From: Paracyclopina nana
Taxonomy: Eukaryota; Arthropoda; Copepoda; Cyclopoida; Cyclopettidae
Direction: 5' to 3'
Assembly: GCA_019096065.1 (NCBI GenBank)
Contig: JAGUCH010000002.1
Location: 6,956,501 to 7,020,500 of the forward strand
DNA length: 64,000 bases
Shown here one piece after another: positions 42,247-53,422 of the stretch. The stretch's first letter is position 1. Each line of letters opens with the position of its first letter. A program made the position numbers and the translations under genes. Below the pieces are notes generated by a model that did no database searches, had not been told where the DNA came from, and saw only the letters and a program-made list of their open reading frames with translations.

Positions 42247-42632
42247 TTAGCTCTACATATAATTTTTTTGTGTAGAAAATTTACATATATAAGCTTTATT
42301 GAAATTATACAGAATTTGTATTTTGAAAAAAGGTTTTTAGTTTTCATGGTTAGTACACTTTATGTAAAAAGTAAATAATCGAGTGATGAATTATTGGGCG
42401 CTTAGTTTTTAGCTTTCCATCGATTACAAGGGGAGTACATTGCAGCCCAAGTGAATTCCTGTGGAACATTTTTTCATTACTTGTTTAAAATTAGCGGTAG
42501 AGACTCGCCATCCTTTTTAAGATCGTCAATTATCGCTAAGATGAGAAAGATAGTTGGATGCGATAATAACACGATCGATCACTAAATCTGTAATGTAAAC
42601 AAAGAACGGGCAAAATTCACATTGCTGAGAAC

Positions 42633-42905
42633 ATGTTAAACAACCGCATTTCAAGCAACAAGTTTGCCTCTATCGTATCTTCTGCCGTAATTCTAGTTCT
42701 TGTCATATTTTTTGTCGCTCTAATGATCCAAGTGAGGTCGATTTACCACGACCATTTGAAACTCTCTCGTCTGGTTCAGTACAAGTCAGATCTAGACTCC
42801 AGCCAGAGTCACTTCAACAGCTTGTATGACGATATCACCCAAGTTGGCAAGGAGTTCGACGGCACGAACGAGATCCTTGCAAATCAGCTAAAACATGCCA
42901 ATTGA
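42633..42905 (+). CDS. Small single-pass membrane protein, overlapping the TAF1B start
   Basis: A 90-residue ORF has a clear membrane helix at about residues 13-35 (I-V-S-S-A-V-I-L-V-L-V-I-F-F-V-A-L-M-I) followed by a charged helical region (H-L-K-L-S-R-L-V-Q-Y-K). The topology suits a type II Golgi/ER anchor. I do not recognise a family. Its stop (TGA 42903-42905) lies beyond the TAF1B ATG (42895-42897), so the two ORFs overlap by 11 bp in different frames. This layout suggests one dicistronic transcript. Confidence 0.55.
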   Translation: MLNNRISSNKFASIVSSAVILVLVIFFVALMIQVRSIYHDHLKLSRLVQYKSDLDSSQSHFNSLYDDITQVGKEFDGTNEILANQLKHAN

Positions 42906-45447
42906 GTGCGAGAACTGTCAGGGGACAGACTTTCAAGTCCAAGATGGCGCCACATTCTGCCTCATTTGTGGCACAGAGAGCCAGGAGCACGGCATGGAGA
43001 CCGTCGTTGATGCTGAGACCATGGGTGCTTTTGGCGACCATGCCACCGGCCTAAAAAAGAAGGCCATCAGCGACCCTGGATCGAGCAGAAGGAGAAGAAA
43101 GCGCCAAAAGTTGGACCGTTGCAGAGTCAAATTCACCTCCATCAACGTCTTTTCTTTCATCCTTAGAGGCTGGGTGCAAGACGTTGCTGCTGCCGACGTT
43201 GGTGTCGATGAAAAGAATCTCAGTGATATTGTCCTGGCCCTCTGGGCTCGCTACTTAGCCAAGCTAAATTTAGCTTTTGTCCGAAAGGATCCAGGGCTGT
43301 CAAAGTACCCGGCATTTCGAGATGTCCAGGTGCGAATAACCAACCGCAGGCGTCTCATCACCCCTAAGAAGATTTCTGACTTTATCAAGAAGTCTCAGAG
43401 CAGTAAAGCTCCATCCGCTGTTGAGTCGGAAAGCTTTCAGGAAGATGATATGAGTACCGAGTCACGTCGCAAAAAGGCAAAATTGAAGCGAAAGTTTCTT
43501 GACAGCTTTGCATCGGACACAAGTAGCATTGGCAACTCGTCCAGCTTCCTGTCAATGTCTGAGACGTCCGATGATGCTTCTGACACTTCCGAATATGAAT
43601 CAGAAGAGGACCGGCCTGATAATGAAGAGGCCGCTATTCGAGCCATGTCTAGGTTGACTGTCATGAAGAAAAGCACGAAGCGATTTTACTCGGTGGAAAG
43701 CTTAAAGCTGAGAACGGTGTATGCGCTCTTTTGCCTCGGTGTGCTTATGTCGGACAAAAACTCTGTGACACTCAGTGATTTGTTGAGGTATGCCAAAAAC
43801 AATGTCATTTCCTTTGCCACCAGCTCTCAACACGTTCCCACTGCTATGAAGCTTAAGAGGAATTTTGACGTAGGCAAATTCACGGGAAACACCGTGCACT
43901 TGTACCCTCTCAATCATTTTGAGCAACGAAGAGCCATGACTAAGCTGGGTAACTTTTTGAAGCTGGAAAAAGCCGGCTTTGGCAAGGGCATTGTGAAAAC
44001 TGTGATAAAACAGTACTTACGAGAATTCTCCCTGCCCAAATGTTTGCATAAAATGATTTTCCATTGCCTAGAGCACACAGATTTGTACGAGCTTGAAATG
44101 CTGTTTGATCAGGCAAGAGACACCGAAGCTTATGTGTCGAGTGCTAAAGACAATTTTTTTCGCCCCCTTGTGTCGGCCGATGTCAGAGCTTTGGCCATAA
44201 TTCTTATGGCCCTCAAATACCTCTACGGAGTTGATGATGTGAGCGAAGTGTATCGAGCTCCCAAAGACGACGGATTCAGTATTTGCAAGTGGATTCGCCT
44301 CTCGAGGCATAGAGTGGTGTTGGCGTCGAAGATGTCAATGGAGCTAAATGAACGCTTCCAGGCATTGCTCAATTTCAACGTGGAATTAACTAGGCCTGCC
44401 TGGTATGCTGCCATGAAATGTGAGCGTCAGTTTGTGTCGGAGAAACGCAACTGGAAAGAAAGTGGCAAAACGCATCGATTTTTCAGCAATGAGAAGCTCC
44501 TCGCCAACACCCTGGGCCAAGCGTTGAAGACTAAATCGTTAAAAGAGCAGCTTGAAAAATGCCCCGTCAACAATTTCAAATGCAGGAAAGCTAAAATGCC
44601 TCTTCATGCATTCACTTTGCATTACATCAATGAGGATAAGCTGGAGGCAAATGAAGAAAGGCTTAATTGTGAAGATCGACAAGCCTTGAGGGAGCTGCTT
44701 GCAATGCAGTCGAAAAAAGTCAGCCTCAGGGATGTGCCTATAGAGGCTGTTGATGTTGAGGCCGAGCCCACGTTTGTCATGTTTGCTCATATGCCCATTG
44801 CCCAACGCAGGAACAACAGCGAAAATGTTGTGTACACGTGCCAACCGTCGGCAAAAGTGGAAGATGGCAAAATATTCAACTTCAAGGTAAAAATACGCTT
44901 CATTACTTGACCTCCCATGTTTCCTGGTGATAAGGTTGAAAATTCTAGTTACCGCCTACGCAAAATCGCTTACTGATCCTGATAAGCGATCAATTTCTTG
45001 TGTTTCACACCCAAACGTGAAGTCCAGAAAAGTCAATAATAGCGCATCAATGTTTTCACACTCCTCTTTTGACTCTTCTCAATTTTTTTTTTATTTTTTT
45101 TTGGAAGATGATTTCAATATTGCTTTTCCTTTATCCCATAGCCGACTTATTGGATTGCAGAAATGGCTCAAAACGGGCTTGGCCACAAGGCATGGCAAAA
45201 TCACACCACAGAGAGCAACAACTACCTGATGACAATTTTGCCAGAAAACTTTGGATGGATTCTTCGCTATTTTGCCGTGGCCACGGACATTGCTCCAACC
45301 GAAATTTACGCTGAATTGCTTCACGTTGAGAAGACTTTACTTTCGGCTGACAAGAAGATTTTCGGGTCGCTGATTCGAAGCACGGATAGTGTAAAGGGTT
45401 GTGCCATTTCCCCTCAATTTAAGGACAGGTTGTCTCTGATTGAATAA
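42895..45447 (+). CDS. TAF1B: TAF1B / Rrn7-like RNA polymerase I initiation factor
   Basis: TAF1B is the TFIIB-like subunit of the Pol I core factor SL1. The N-terminus is the zinc ribbon C-E-N-C-x-G-T-D-F-x(9)-F-C-L-I-C-G-T-E-S. Next is a basic patch (S-R-R-R-R-K-R-Q-K), a segment with L-R-G-W-V-Q and two cyclin-like parts. An acidic serine-rich insert (S-E-T-S-D-D-A-S-D-T) separates them. Exon 1 42895-44886 and exon 2 45142-45447 join at phase 0, restoring F-N-F-K-P-T-Y-W-I-A-E-M. The C-terminus has F-G-W-I-L-R-Y-F and L-L-H-V-E-K-T-L-L. The protein has about 765 residues, longer than the human 588. The stop TAA is inside AATAAA. The 255-nt intron is long for this genome. Confidence 0.83.
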
Positions 45448-45588
45448 ATGTTGAGGAATGCTGTAATCTAAGGCGTTTGTGTCAAAATCAATCGGGACGA
45501 CTTTTACGCCTTTGCTGATGCTGTCAAACGAAAATGTCGATAGCATCTGCAATTTTGTATGAGTTAGTCAAGATTCCTATCTATTAGC

Positions 45589-46058
45589 ATGCCAGCATAC
45601 AGCAGCAGCCACTACAAGCTTTGTTTCATCTCTAAATGGTTAGGGCCAAAGATGAAGATTACTGGAGAGCTTAACGCTCGGTATGCAATTTTGAGTCACG
45701 CTCATAAAAAGCAAATCGGCTCAGTGCATTGGCTTTTGCCAAAGCGTTGTTTGCACATCAACAGCCATTTCACCAATATATGCTAAAGGTAAGCATTGCC
45801 GAAAATCTGTCAAAAAGTGTTTACAATGAGCCGAAGAATGAGTTCCGAATTTTGGGTTCCTAGGTGAAAACAACAGCCACTCCTTCCATGCCAGTTTTGA
45901 TATCATCATCAGTTGGAACTGCTGCAATTTTGGTCGACATCCACCTTCCCCCTACTCGAGGTTGGTCTGAGGATCGGAGTAATTTTGGTACGTATACAAC
46001 ACTCGAGCTGCATACTAATTTTTTACCTCCTCACAAAACCGAAGTTAATTGTATTTAG
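45589..46058 (+). CDS. Possible small multi-exon gene, unknown
   Basis: Three stretches join with matching phases: 45589-45680, 45725-45788 and 45864-46058 (introns of 44 and 75 nt, GTATGC...CTCAG and GTAAGC...CCTAG), giving about 116 residues. Wording such as A-L-A-F-A-K-A-L-F-A-H-Q-Q-P-F-H-Q-Y-M-L and V-L-I-S-S-S-V-G-T-A-A-I-L-V looks protein-like. No family is recognised, and the last exon may instead splice onward at GTACGT (near 45988). It could be chance. Confidence 0.3.
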
Positions 46059-47435
46059 AAAAATGGCTAGCTCTTGTTTTATGGAGAAATTCAAGAAGTT
46101 AAGGAGTGCCTGGTGCTGCTTCTCTTCTAGTAGACTCTTTTAGTTCGTCGAGACAACGCATGGCATGCATGAAAATTGACCCCTAAAAATGTGGTTCAGC
46201 TCGATCATTAATCACTTAATTCTTTTTGAATCAAGCATCTAGCAAAAAAAACACATCTAATGCTTGGCACCTTTAAATATTCAATTAAGCGTGTTGGAAA
46301 ACAAAAAAGAACACGGTCGAATACTTCTTCTTGATTCTTCAAATTCCTTTTCCTGGATATCCCATCTTCACGCCTCTTATGGTCATCCCTTGACAAAATC
46401 AGGTTTCACACTTTACACATTCTCAAGGATGCCCTATAAAGTGTCATGATCAAATAGCAAGGTCAGGTAAAAAAGAATTTTTGCCCAAATGCAATGACCC
46501 AAGCATATCGATCAAAAATGTAATTTGAAGAGTATCAATTTTTCTCGGTCCGTCCCATTTTCACGTAGCTCGCAGTCGGATATGTGAATTGAATTTTCCA
46601 CAAGTATCATTTGTGTCAGATGGAATTATTATTATTTTTTGCTTAGGAACCTTAAAAAAGTACGGAATACGTCGGGCTGCGCGAGCTAATGAGATTTTTG
46701 TAATTTACTGGCTGTGCGTATACACTTAAAGGTATTTTCATGTATGAAGATGCCAGCTTGTTCAGGTCATTTTTTAGCTTCTCCCGCTTGATGTGCGGTG
46801 AGCTACTCACATGTCAGAACGACACTGGCAACAACTTCGTCATTTTGAAGAGCTCCCACGACTTGAACAATAGACAAAGATTACTTTCGAAAAAAAGGAC
46901 GAGCGGCCGTCATCGAGAAGCATATTATTCGAGCATGCTCGTAAAAAGAGGGCAAACACAAAAAGCCTCTCGTGATACGGCTTATTCGGCCACAATGAAG
47001 CTTCTATTATTAATTGCCACCCGTCTACGGCCGAAGCTACAAATATGCAAATTTTTTTGTAGGTTGGGTCATTTGTCAAAGATATGGTGTGGCTACTACC
47101 ACTTGTGAGAGATGAGAGACGTCGTAAAGAATTGCATCAACCGCATCAAGAGACCCCGTGAATGGGCACAGCGAGGCGTAAACGGAAAATTTTACAAGAA
47201 AATTCGTATATGTAGCCATGGGAGCATAAATCATGAAGAAGCCATGCCATGATTGTTGCCCTAAGATGGGCATTTGGTGAACCGCGAATTGCGGCGCGAA
47301 AGCCGGTTCGCAGTTCATGTGCGCGCTCGCGCGACCAACTGTTGCTCCCAAGCGCGTCCTACTCAGTTTTTCTTGGCCCAAAACCTGACCCGACGAAGAC
47401 TCTTCAGTTATCTGACCTAATTTGAACCATCGAAA
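46059..47435. other. Gene-free interval
   Basis: I see no supported gene, RNA or repeat. The short ORFs here lack signal peptides, motifs or splice partners. GC content and CpG rise from about 47.1 kb rightward. Confidence 0.5.
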
Positions 47436-48658
47436 ATGAAGGCCAGCATAGCTCAACAAATTTTTTGGGTAAGTCGAAATTTTTGCGAACTAATGTAAGA
47501 AATGGCGCTCTACTGTAGCGTTGCCCGTTTCAGGCCACTTTTTCGGTGATTGCCTTCAACCCTTCGGCTTTGGGCACATGGTCGAGCTCAAACTACTACA
47601 CCAGCGGCAGAGACAGCAACATTTTGATCCCGCCGTCCGCGGGGCCTTCCTCGGGGCCTTCATTCGCTCCCACGTCTCCGAATTGCAGGATTTCGGTCTA
47701 TCTCGTGGATCCGAAGAAGCAGACTTGCAAGTACGAGTACAAGTGCGAAAACGAGTGCAAGACCGTGAACAAGCAAGAGTGCTCCACCAAGCCCAAGTTG
47801 ACTTGTTCGACGTACAAGAAGAAAAAGTGCGAAGTTATCCAACAAACCGTATGTCCCGGGGACAAGCGAAGCAGGGTAAAACGATCCCTGAGAGGCGGAA
47901 GAAAGAAGCGAACCATCGGGGCCATCATAGAGGCGAAAAAGCAATTCCTCAGAAGCATCTTTCGCGCGTTCGCCAACAACAACAACAATTTCAGGCCCAA
48001 TCCCATTGTTAACCCCATTTCGCCCATCGTTAACCCCGTGAGCCCAATCACGAACCCCATCTCAATCGTCACCCCCATAGTAAGCCCCATCGTCAACCCT
48101 ACGCCAACCGGGCCTCCCTCGCCGCCCATCACGAACCCCATCAGGCCCCCGGTTGCCCCCGGGCCCCCTGCGCCGCCCACCGTCAACCCGATTCAACCCC
48201 CGTCGGTGCCGTCGGACGAGCAGTGCCAGACGAAGAACAAGTACGTGTGCACTTGGGTGCCGTACAAGGAGGTGTGCACCTCGAGGCCCGAGACGGTGTG
48301 CACCACCCAGCCGACGCAGGAGTGCATGAAATCGTGCAAAAACACGTGGGTGTGCACGGACTGCGAGGACAACGACGACAACAACACGCCCTCGCCCGGC
48401 CCGCCCGCCCCGCCCCCCGGTCCGATCATCGCGCCTCCCACGCTGAAGCCCACTCCCCGCCCTCCCGGTCCCCCTGCCCCGCCCACCAACTTTGTGATCC
48501 GCCCGCCGTCTCCTCCTCCCAACGACAATTTTGGGCTGGAGCCTCAAATCATCGAGGCGAGAACGAGGCCCAAGGCGGACAAGAAGAGGAGGAGGAGGCG
48601 AAGGAAGAAGACAGGCCTGTTGCAGTCGCCAGTTGGCCCACCTCCCCACCAGCAGTAA
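47436..48658 (+). CDS. Secreted Cys-rich and Pro-rich protein with furin sites
   Basis: Exon 1 (47436-47468, 11 codons) joins exon 2 (47534-48658) at phase 0 and completes a signal peptide (M-K-A-S-I-A-Q-Q-I-F-W-A-T-F-S-V-I-A). The ~385-residue protein has a first Cys cluster (C-K-Y-E-Y-K-C-E-N-E-C-K ... C-S-T-K-P-K-L-T-C) and basic processing sites R-S-R-V-K-R and G-R-K-K-R. A run of N-P-I-V/P repeats follows, then a second Cys cluster (C-T-W-V-P-Y-K-E-V-C ... C-M-K-S-C) built on the same spacing, and a Pro-rich, basic tail (R-R-R-R-R-K-K). The family is unknown; it is probably an extracellular-matrix or cuticle-associated protein. GC content is much higher than in neighbours. Confidence 0.7.
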
Positions 48659-51600
48659 TTCTGGCAAATCGGACGGTTTCGAAAGTTGCATGCCGGGCTT
48701 ATGCCAAAAAGATTCCTCTTTCCTCCATAAATAAACCGCTCATATAGTATCATCATCTCGAGCTTGTGTCCGGCCTTTCGTCATGCCCGTCTCGCCAGAT
48801 GCGCGCGCAGAGTTTGTGGAATTTCCCGGGCCGCAAATGGAACGATTTAACGCGGCTCATTCCCGATCTGCATCGTCTTAGGTTTTTCCATTTTGAGGGT
48901 GCAATCTTTTGATGCGCCCGACAGCTTTGTTTGAAAATCGCGCATCCGTAATTTTAACGCGCACAATGGACGTACCCGGCCGATACGAAACGACTCCGGA
49001 CAGCTTTTCGAGAAAAGTCGACCAAAGTCAGTCCGCTACCGCGAAAATGCGAGCGAGAAAAAAGAACGAGTTTTCCGTGTCAGGATGGCGTAGGCTCGTG
49101 ATTGAAAACGACCGGAGAACCTTTAAAGTTCATGATTGAGCTGTCATTTTGTGAGGGGTGAAATCGGGGCTCCCGTCGCTATGCGTTCGAAGCGGCAGCG
49201 TTGGCGTTTCTGATTGCGCGAAATTCTCCAATGCTCTTACCCTTTTTGATGGCCATCTATCCGAGGGCTTTCCGCCAAATGGACGGACGCCTAAGTGGCT
49301 GGGCGTTTGTTCGCTCGAGCTTCGCGGAATTTTCCTTTATCGCGTCAAGGAGGGGCCCGTGGCCACGGTATTGTCGCAAATCAAGGCGAGACGACGCGAT
49401 AATGACGGGGTACGTACGTTGATTATGCCTGGGTGGGCTGAGACGGTTGCGCGGTGGTCCCGCGAAAAAACCACCAAAATCCGCTGCTCTCGATCATCGG
49501 CGAGGCAAGAAGCAGTCGATTAGCATGACCCCCCCGGCGGACTCAATTTACCGCCCTAATGACACTTTATTGTGGATTTTTTCTTTCTCATGGCGCGAGG
49601 CGCGCCGCCCATCTTCTCGTAAAATGGGCCCCGTAATTGGTCTTTTCTTGGAGAAACCCCAAGCTCGCCATGAGGTCCGCCGCTTTGGTCCCAAATCTGG
49701 AAAAGTCATCAATAATCATTCCCGACATGTGAACAACAAATGAGCTCGCGCCAGTTGGGCTGACCCATCTGATCGAGCGCAAACGACTGCTTGAAAAGAC
49801 TCTTGGCACGCACAGGGTAAACATCGCTTCCAAGCCCCGATGCCAACGCTCGCTCTAATGGGTTATGGCGCTTAAAAATATGCACCGCGTGGGAAAACGA
49901 TTCGTTTTCGTTACATTCGATGCCACATACCATACGAAATGAAGCTTCAATTGATGCATTGATCCCTCGGGTCACGACCGATGGCCATCAATTAAAGGCA
50001 CTCTCGTGGAAATCGGCGTCGAAACGGACCCAGCGATGCCTAGCCAAAAAAGTAACGATATGGCCAGACAAGTTCATTTGCGGAGTGACGAACGCGATGA
50101 CAATCTTGAGAAGCATGACCAAACGGCTACCATCAAATCGTGCTTCTCGCTGATGGAAAAACCTCAGCCCAATGGACCGCGTCATCTCGTGGCAGCTACG
50201 TTTCCCCCCTTTTAACCCATTTGAAAATGGCACCTCTTCCATCGCAGTTCACGTACCGTAGGAGGCATGCGCATCCCCCGTGGCGATCGTCGTGATGTGA
50301 CCTTTCATCCCATCCGCTAAAATGCGCACTCTCGCACGAGCCCATAAAAATTAAAAATGGGCTTTCAAAGAAGGCGATCGGGGAGAGCTCGCGGAAAAAG
50401 CAACTGAAACGCTCACGGTTTCACTTACAACTTCACCGTAGCTTCAACGCGTAATAGTTGCCGATGACCCCAATAGGCTGGGAATGTCAAAGCTCGCATA
50501 ATCCGACGGTCGCACGTACGCATTTGTAGCATGTACACCGGGCATATGCAGCCTGTTTCAGAGCATTGCGAGCGCGTCAGCAGCAACTTCGGGGCGAAGC
50601 GTTCGCATCTTCGTGAGTCAGGCTGTATGTAGGTAGAGCGACAACAAAAGCTCCATCAACGCGATTGACAGCCTCTCGATTTGAAATCTCCAGCCCTCGG
50701 GTCACCGCCATCACGAGGCACAAAAAGAACGGCGGCCATTGTGTTCGCACGGTCCAACTTTTGTAATAAACGGCGCAAGGTCAATGCCGAGGCCTTCGCT
50801 AGTAGCGAATTCAATTAATGCAATCTAGGAAATCCATTAGCGTCGCACTTCCACGCGTAGGATAGCAATTCATCAAACATTCCAGAATAAATGGCTCGAT
50901 AAGGGGTCACCAACTTTGACTTCGCGCCGCGGTGATTTTGGATTTTGTGGGCAAAGTGTTGCTGCCAAGCCCATTCCATGCTAGCAAAGACCTCACGCAA
51001 AACACACGCGAGTCCAAATTATGGTAATAACCGGCTTACAAATCGCTCTTTACCATATAAGCGACGACGAAAGTGTGAAACTTATGCGCTTTTTGGCATG
51101 CTAAGTGGGACATCATTTGCCGCTGCTGCCAGAGGCGACTGCCAAAAAATTAGGCCCAGACACAACGTAGGCCGACCATGCGTCTAGCTAGCAGACGTCA
51201 ATGCACCATTTACTCGAAAGTATGCGTGGTATGCACCGAAAACGCAAAACTTATGGGACAACAGTTTTCGAGAATCTTTGGGAAAAAATGGCCGTGGTGA
51301 CAGCCCGTGATGGCGCATCCATCAAGTCCAGGCGACACTGGATATTGAATTTCACTGAAGCTCGTAAAACACCTCAAGAAGAGCTGGCTTGTCACATGCC
51401 ACACGTCGAAGCCAGCTCAAATTATGCATCTCGCGTGAGCATGGGCCGATAATCATCTGAGAAATCGAACGCATAATGACTCTTTTATGGCCTGGGAGAA
51501 AGAATTTTTTTGAACGCTGACGAGTGCAGCTAGGTCTATCATCCCAGCTATATAGCAAGCTATTCAAAGCAAGTCACTTGGAAAATTCTTAATTTGGTAC

Positions 51601-51885
51601 ACTTGGCTCTCGTGGATCGCCGTTGCCGCTCAAACACTGTGTCAGATTAGCGTCAAAAATGTCCAAAAGAACAAAAACGGGTGTCATGCCCCTTTGCATA
51701 TGCGCCCTTTAAGCGCATGGGCGTTGGAATTAAATTTCTGAGAAATGGCTGATTCATCCCAGAATTGAAGATCTTGCTTTTGGCGGAAAATAGTCGAAAT
51801 ACTTGTGATTGCTAACACCTGTTCAGTTAATTGGCCTTTTTTAAAAGGAGGACCTTTTTTGTTGGAGTACTAGTAACAATTCATT
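48659..51885. other. CpG-rich gene-free block
   Basis: This 3.2-kb stretch has clearly more CpG and GC than the flanks but no recognisable gene, RNA or transposon. The short ORFs on both strands lack motifs and splice partners. AATAAA near 48728 may end the preceding gene. The block could be unmethylated regulatory DNA or sequence of different origin. Confidence 0.45.
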
Positions 51886-52315
51886 ATGATTATCGGAAGT
51901 TGGAGACCATACCTTGCCTTGGCCGTTTTATGTTTGTTTGGAAAAGTAAGAATAATTGATAGATTATCAAATTCAACCCAAAAACGTTGCAATTGTTCGT
52001 ATATAGGCGATACTTGCTGGTTCTGACGAGACCCCAGTTACGTCAGTTTCGCCAGAAACTGGAAACGTTGCCATAAATCTCGTGCCCACCGATAACGAAC
52101 AATCTGCAGAGGCTGAGGATCGATTCTTCTCTCCTTGCTACCTCTTCTATGTGCCATGCAGAGTTGTTTGTGTAAGAAATACTAAAATACCTTTTTTGTC
52201 ATATTTCATGTAGCCCTTTTCCACGCAGCAACCTGGAAATTTCAACGCGACACAGGCCTGTGAAATAAGAAACTTTTTCGGCTCCCTGAAATGTGCGTGC
52301 CCCTTATTTGCATAA
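51886..52315 (+). CDS. Small secreted cysteine-rich protein
   Basis: Three short exons join at phase 0: 51886-51945, 52007-52171 and 52214-52315 (introns of 61 and 42 nt with GTAAGA...ATATAG and GTAAGA...CATGTAG), giving 108 residues. The signal peptide reads Y-L-A-L-A-V-L-C-L-F-G-K-A-I-L-A-G. The mature part is acidic and Thr/Ser-rich, then has six cysteines: S-P-C-Y-L-F-Y-V-P-C-R-V-V-C, Q-A-C-E-I-R and L-K-C-A-C. One N-F-N-A-T glycosylation site is present. The family is not recognised; it resembles small defence or cuticular peptides in layout only. Exon junctions fall exactly at the cysteine-coding boundary. Confidence 0.65.
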
Positions 52316-52483
52316 GCAGCAGTGGATGTGGAAAAAAAGAGGCTCTGCCAGGAGCTTCTGAATGAAAGTTCTTTAGCATGTTGGCAGGATACAGAAATAT
52401 AATGCATTAAGCAAGCATCGACATCACCCGATTTCCATTCAGCTCGAGGCGTTTTTCGGCCCCAAAGAAACCTGCGAAAATGT

Positions 52484-53146
52484 TTATTTTCTAAGCGCCT
52501 CGGCTACAAAATCAACAATCGTGTCCGGCTCGGCCATTGCACCCAGGCCTTTATCATTGCACATGAGAACCTTCTCCACGCAAGGTACCTCTTTGTAGCC
52601 CCAAGACTGCAATATTTCGATCTGAGGCTTTGTCACAGGATGGCTCCACATGAAGGTGTTCATAGCGGGAGCAATCAGGCAAGGCTTATTGAAATCCCAA
52701 GCACGACACACGCATGTTAAGAGGTTGTCAGCTAGGCCATTAGCAATTTTGCCTAGAGTATTAGCGTCTAAGGGAGCGATGATCAGTAGATCAGCCCACT
52801 TTCGCAGTTCAATGTGCAACACTGGATCGCCTCGGCATTGCCAAGAGTCCCACTCGTCTTTATCCACGTGAAACTTCACTTTCAAGTCTTGCAGACTCTC
52901 GGCGGGCAGAAAATGCTGAGCATTTTTCGTCGGTATCAACACTATATCACAATCAGGAATTTTGCTTCGAAGTCCTTCAACTATTGTTGAGGCTTTAATA
53001 GCGGCTACACTTCCAGTTACTCCGAATAAAATGTTACTGAAAGTAGCAGCGTAAAAATGCACGATGAAAACTCGACAAAAATGAGCAAAGTTAAAAGTTT
53101 TGAAATAAACCGCAACGCTAGTCGATAGATTGAAAATTTACCTCAT
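52484..53146 (-). CDS. PPCDC: Phosphopantothenoylcysteine decarboxylase
   Basis: PPCDC is the flavoenzyme of coenzyme A synthesis that makes 4'-phosphopantetheine. Motifs: [23 protein letters not shown] with the catalytic His, [10 protein letters not shown], and P-A-M-N-T-F-M-W. The large exon 52484-53036 has no ATG at its 5' end but a clean acceptor (TACTTTCAG). The only convincing start is ATGAG at 53142-53146, inside the COX19 coding region, joined through a 105-nt intron (GTAAAT). This yields [11 protein letters not shown] and 185 residues, an exact multiple of three. The same splice makes COX19 end at GAG-TAA. The catalytic Cys is plausible at P-C-V-E-K-V-L-M-C. Confidence 0.85.
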
Positions 53147-53402
53147 ATTTCTCTTCTTTGGCAATGTCAGAATATCCCAACTTTTGCCAACTTTCCTTGG
53201 CCATCAGTCCTTTCTGCATTCTACAGTCCAAATAGTCTTTTCCCTCAGCTCTGCATTCAGAGGCACTGTTGTTATTGTCGATGAGGCACACCATATATTT
53301 CGCATAAAAGCTTTTGCACTCGCCCTCACGGTCCAGTGGAAAACTGCCCTTATCAGGAGGAGTGGGATTAAACTTTTTGGCGCCGAAAACGTTGGAAGCC
53401 AT
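53118..53402 (-). CDS. COX19: Cytochrome c oxidase assembly protein COX19
   Basis: COX19 is a twin CX9C protein of the mitochondrial intermembrane space needed for complex IV assembly and copper handling. Visible features: [15 protein letters not shown], then [11 protein letters not shown] and [11 protein letters not shown] with CX9C spacing, and [10 protein letters not shown]. Unspliced, it has 94 residues. If the donor at 53141 (GAG|GTAAAT) is used, it ends at ...E-K-Y-E after 86 residues, at a stop shared with the PPCDC start. An acceptor-like site lies 7 bp before the ATG, and CCDC174 ends 20 bp upstream. Confidence 0.93.
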   Translation of the reverse strand: MASNVFGAKKFNPTPPDKGSFPLDREGECKSFYAKYMVCLIDNNNSASECRAEGKDYLDCRMQKGLMAKESWQKLGYSDIAKEEKYEVNFQSID

Positions 53403-53408
53403 AAGTAC

Positions 53409-53422
53409 CCTGCAAAAACAAT
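53409..53422 (-). promoter_or_regulatory. Splice acceptor between CCDC174 and COX19
   Basis: On the minus strand the CCDC174 TAA is followed by ATTGTTTTTGCAG, a strong 3' splice site, and the COX19 ATG comes 7 bp later. With so little space for a promoter this fits spliced-leader trans-splicing or splicing from a donor within CCDC174. Confidence 0.55.

Noticed and set aside
46740-47108. 122-codon ORF on the plus strand
   Set aside because: No motif, signal or splice evidence, and its composition is like the surrounding non-coding DNA.
48062-48747. Arg-rich and Gly-rich ORFs on both strands at the Pro-rich gene
   Set aside because: Alternative-frame readings of a GC-rich Pro repeat; the chosen frame has the signal peptide and cysteine pattern.
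52484-53062. PPCDC start at the GTG codon near 53062
   Set aside because: It would be a non-ATG start inside the apparent intron. The splice from ATGAG gives the conserved N-terminus and exact frame instead.
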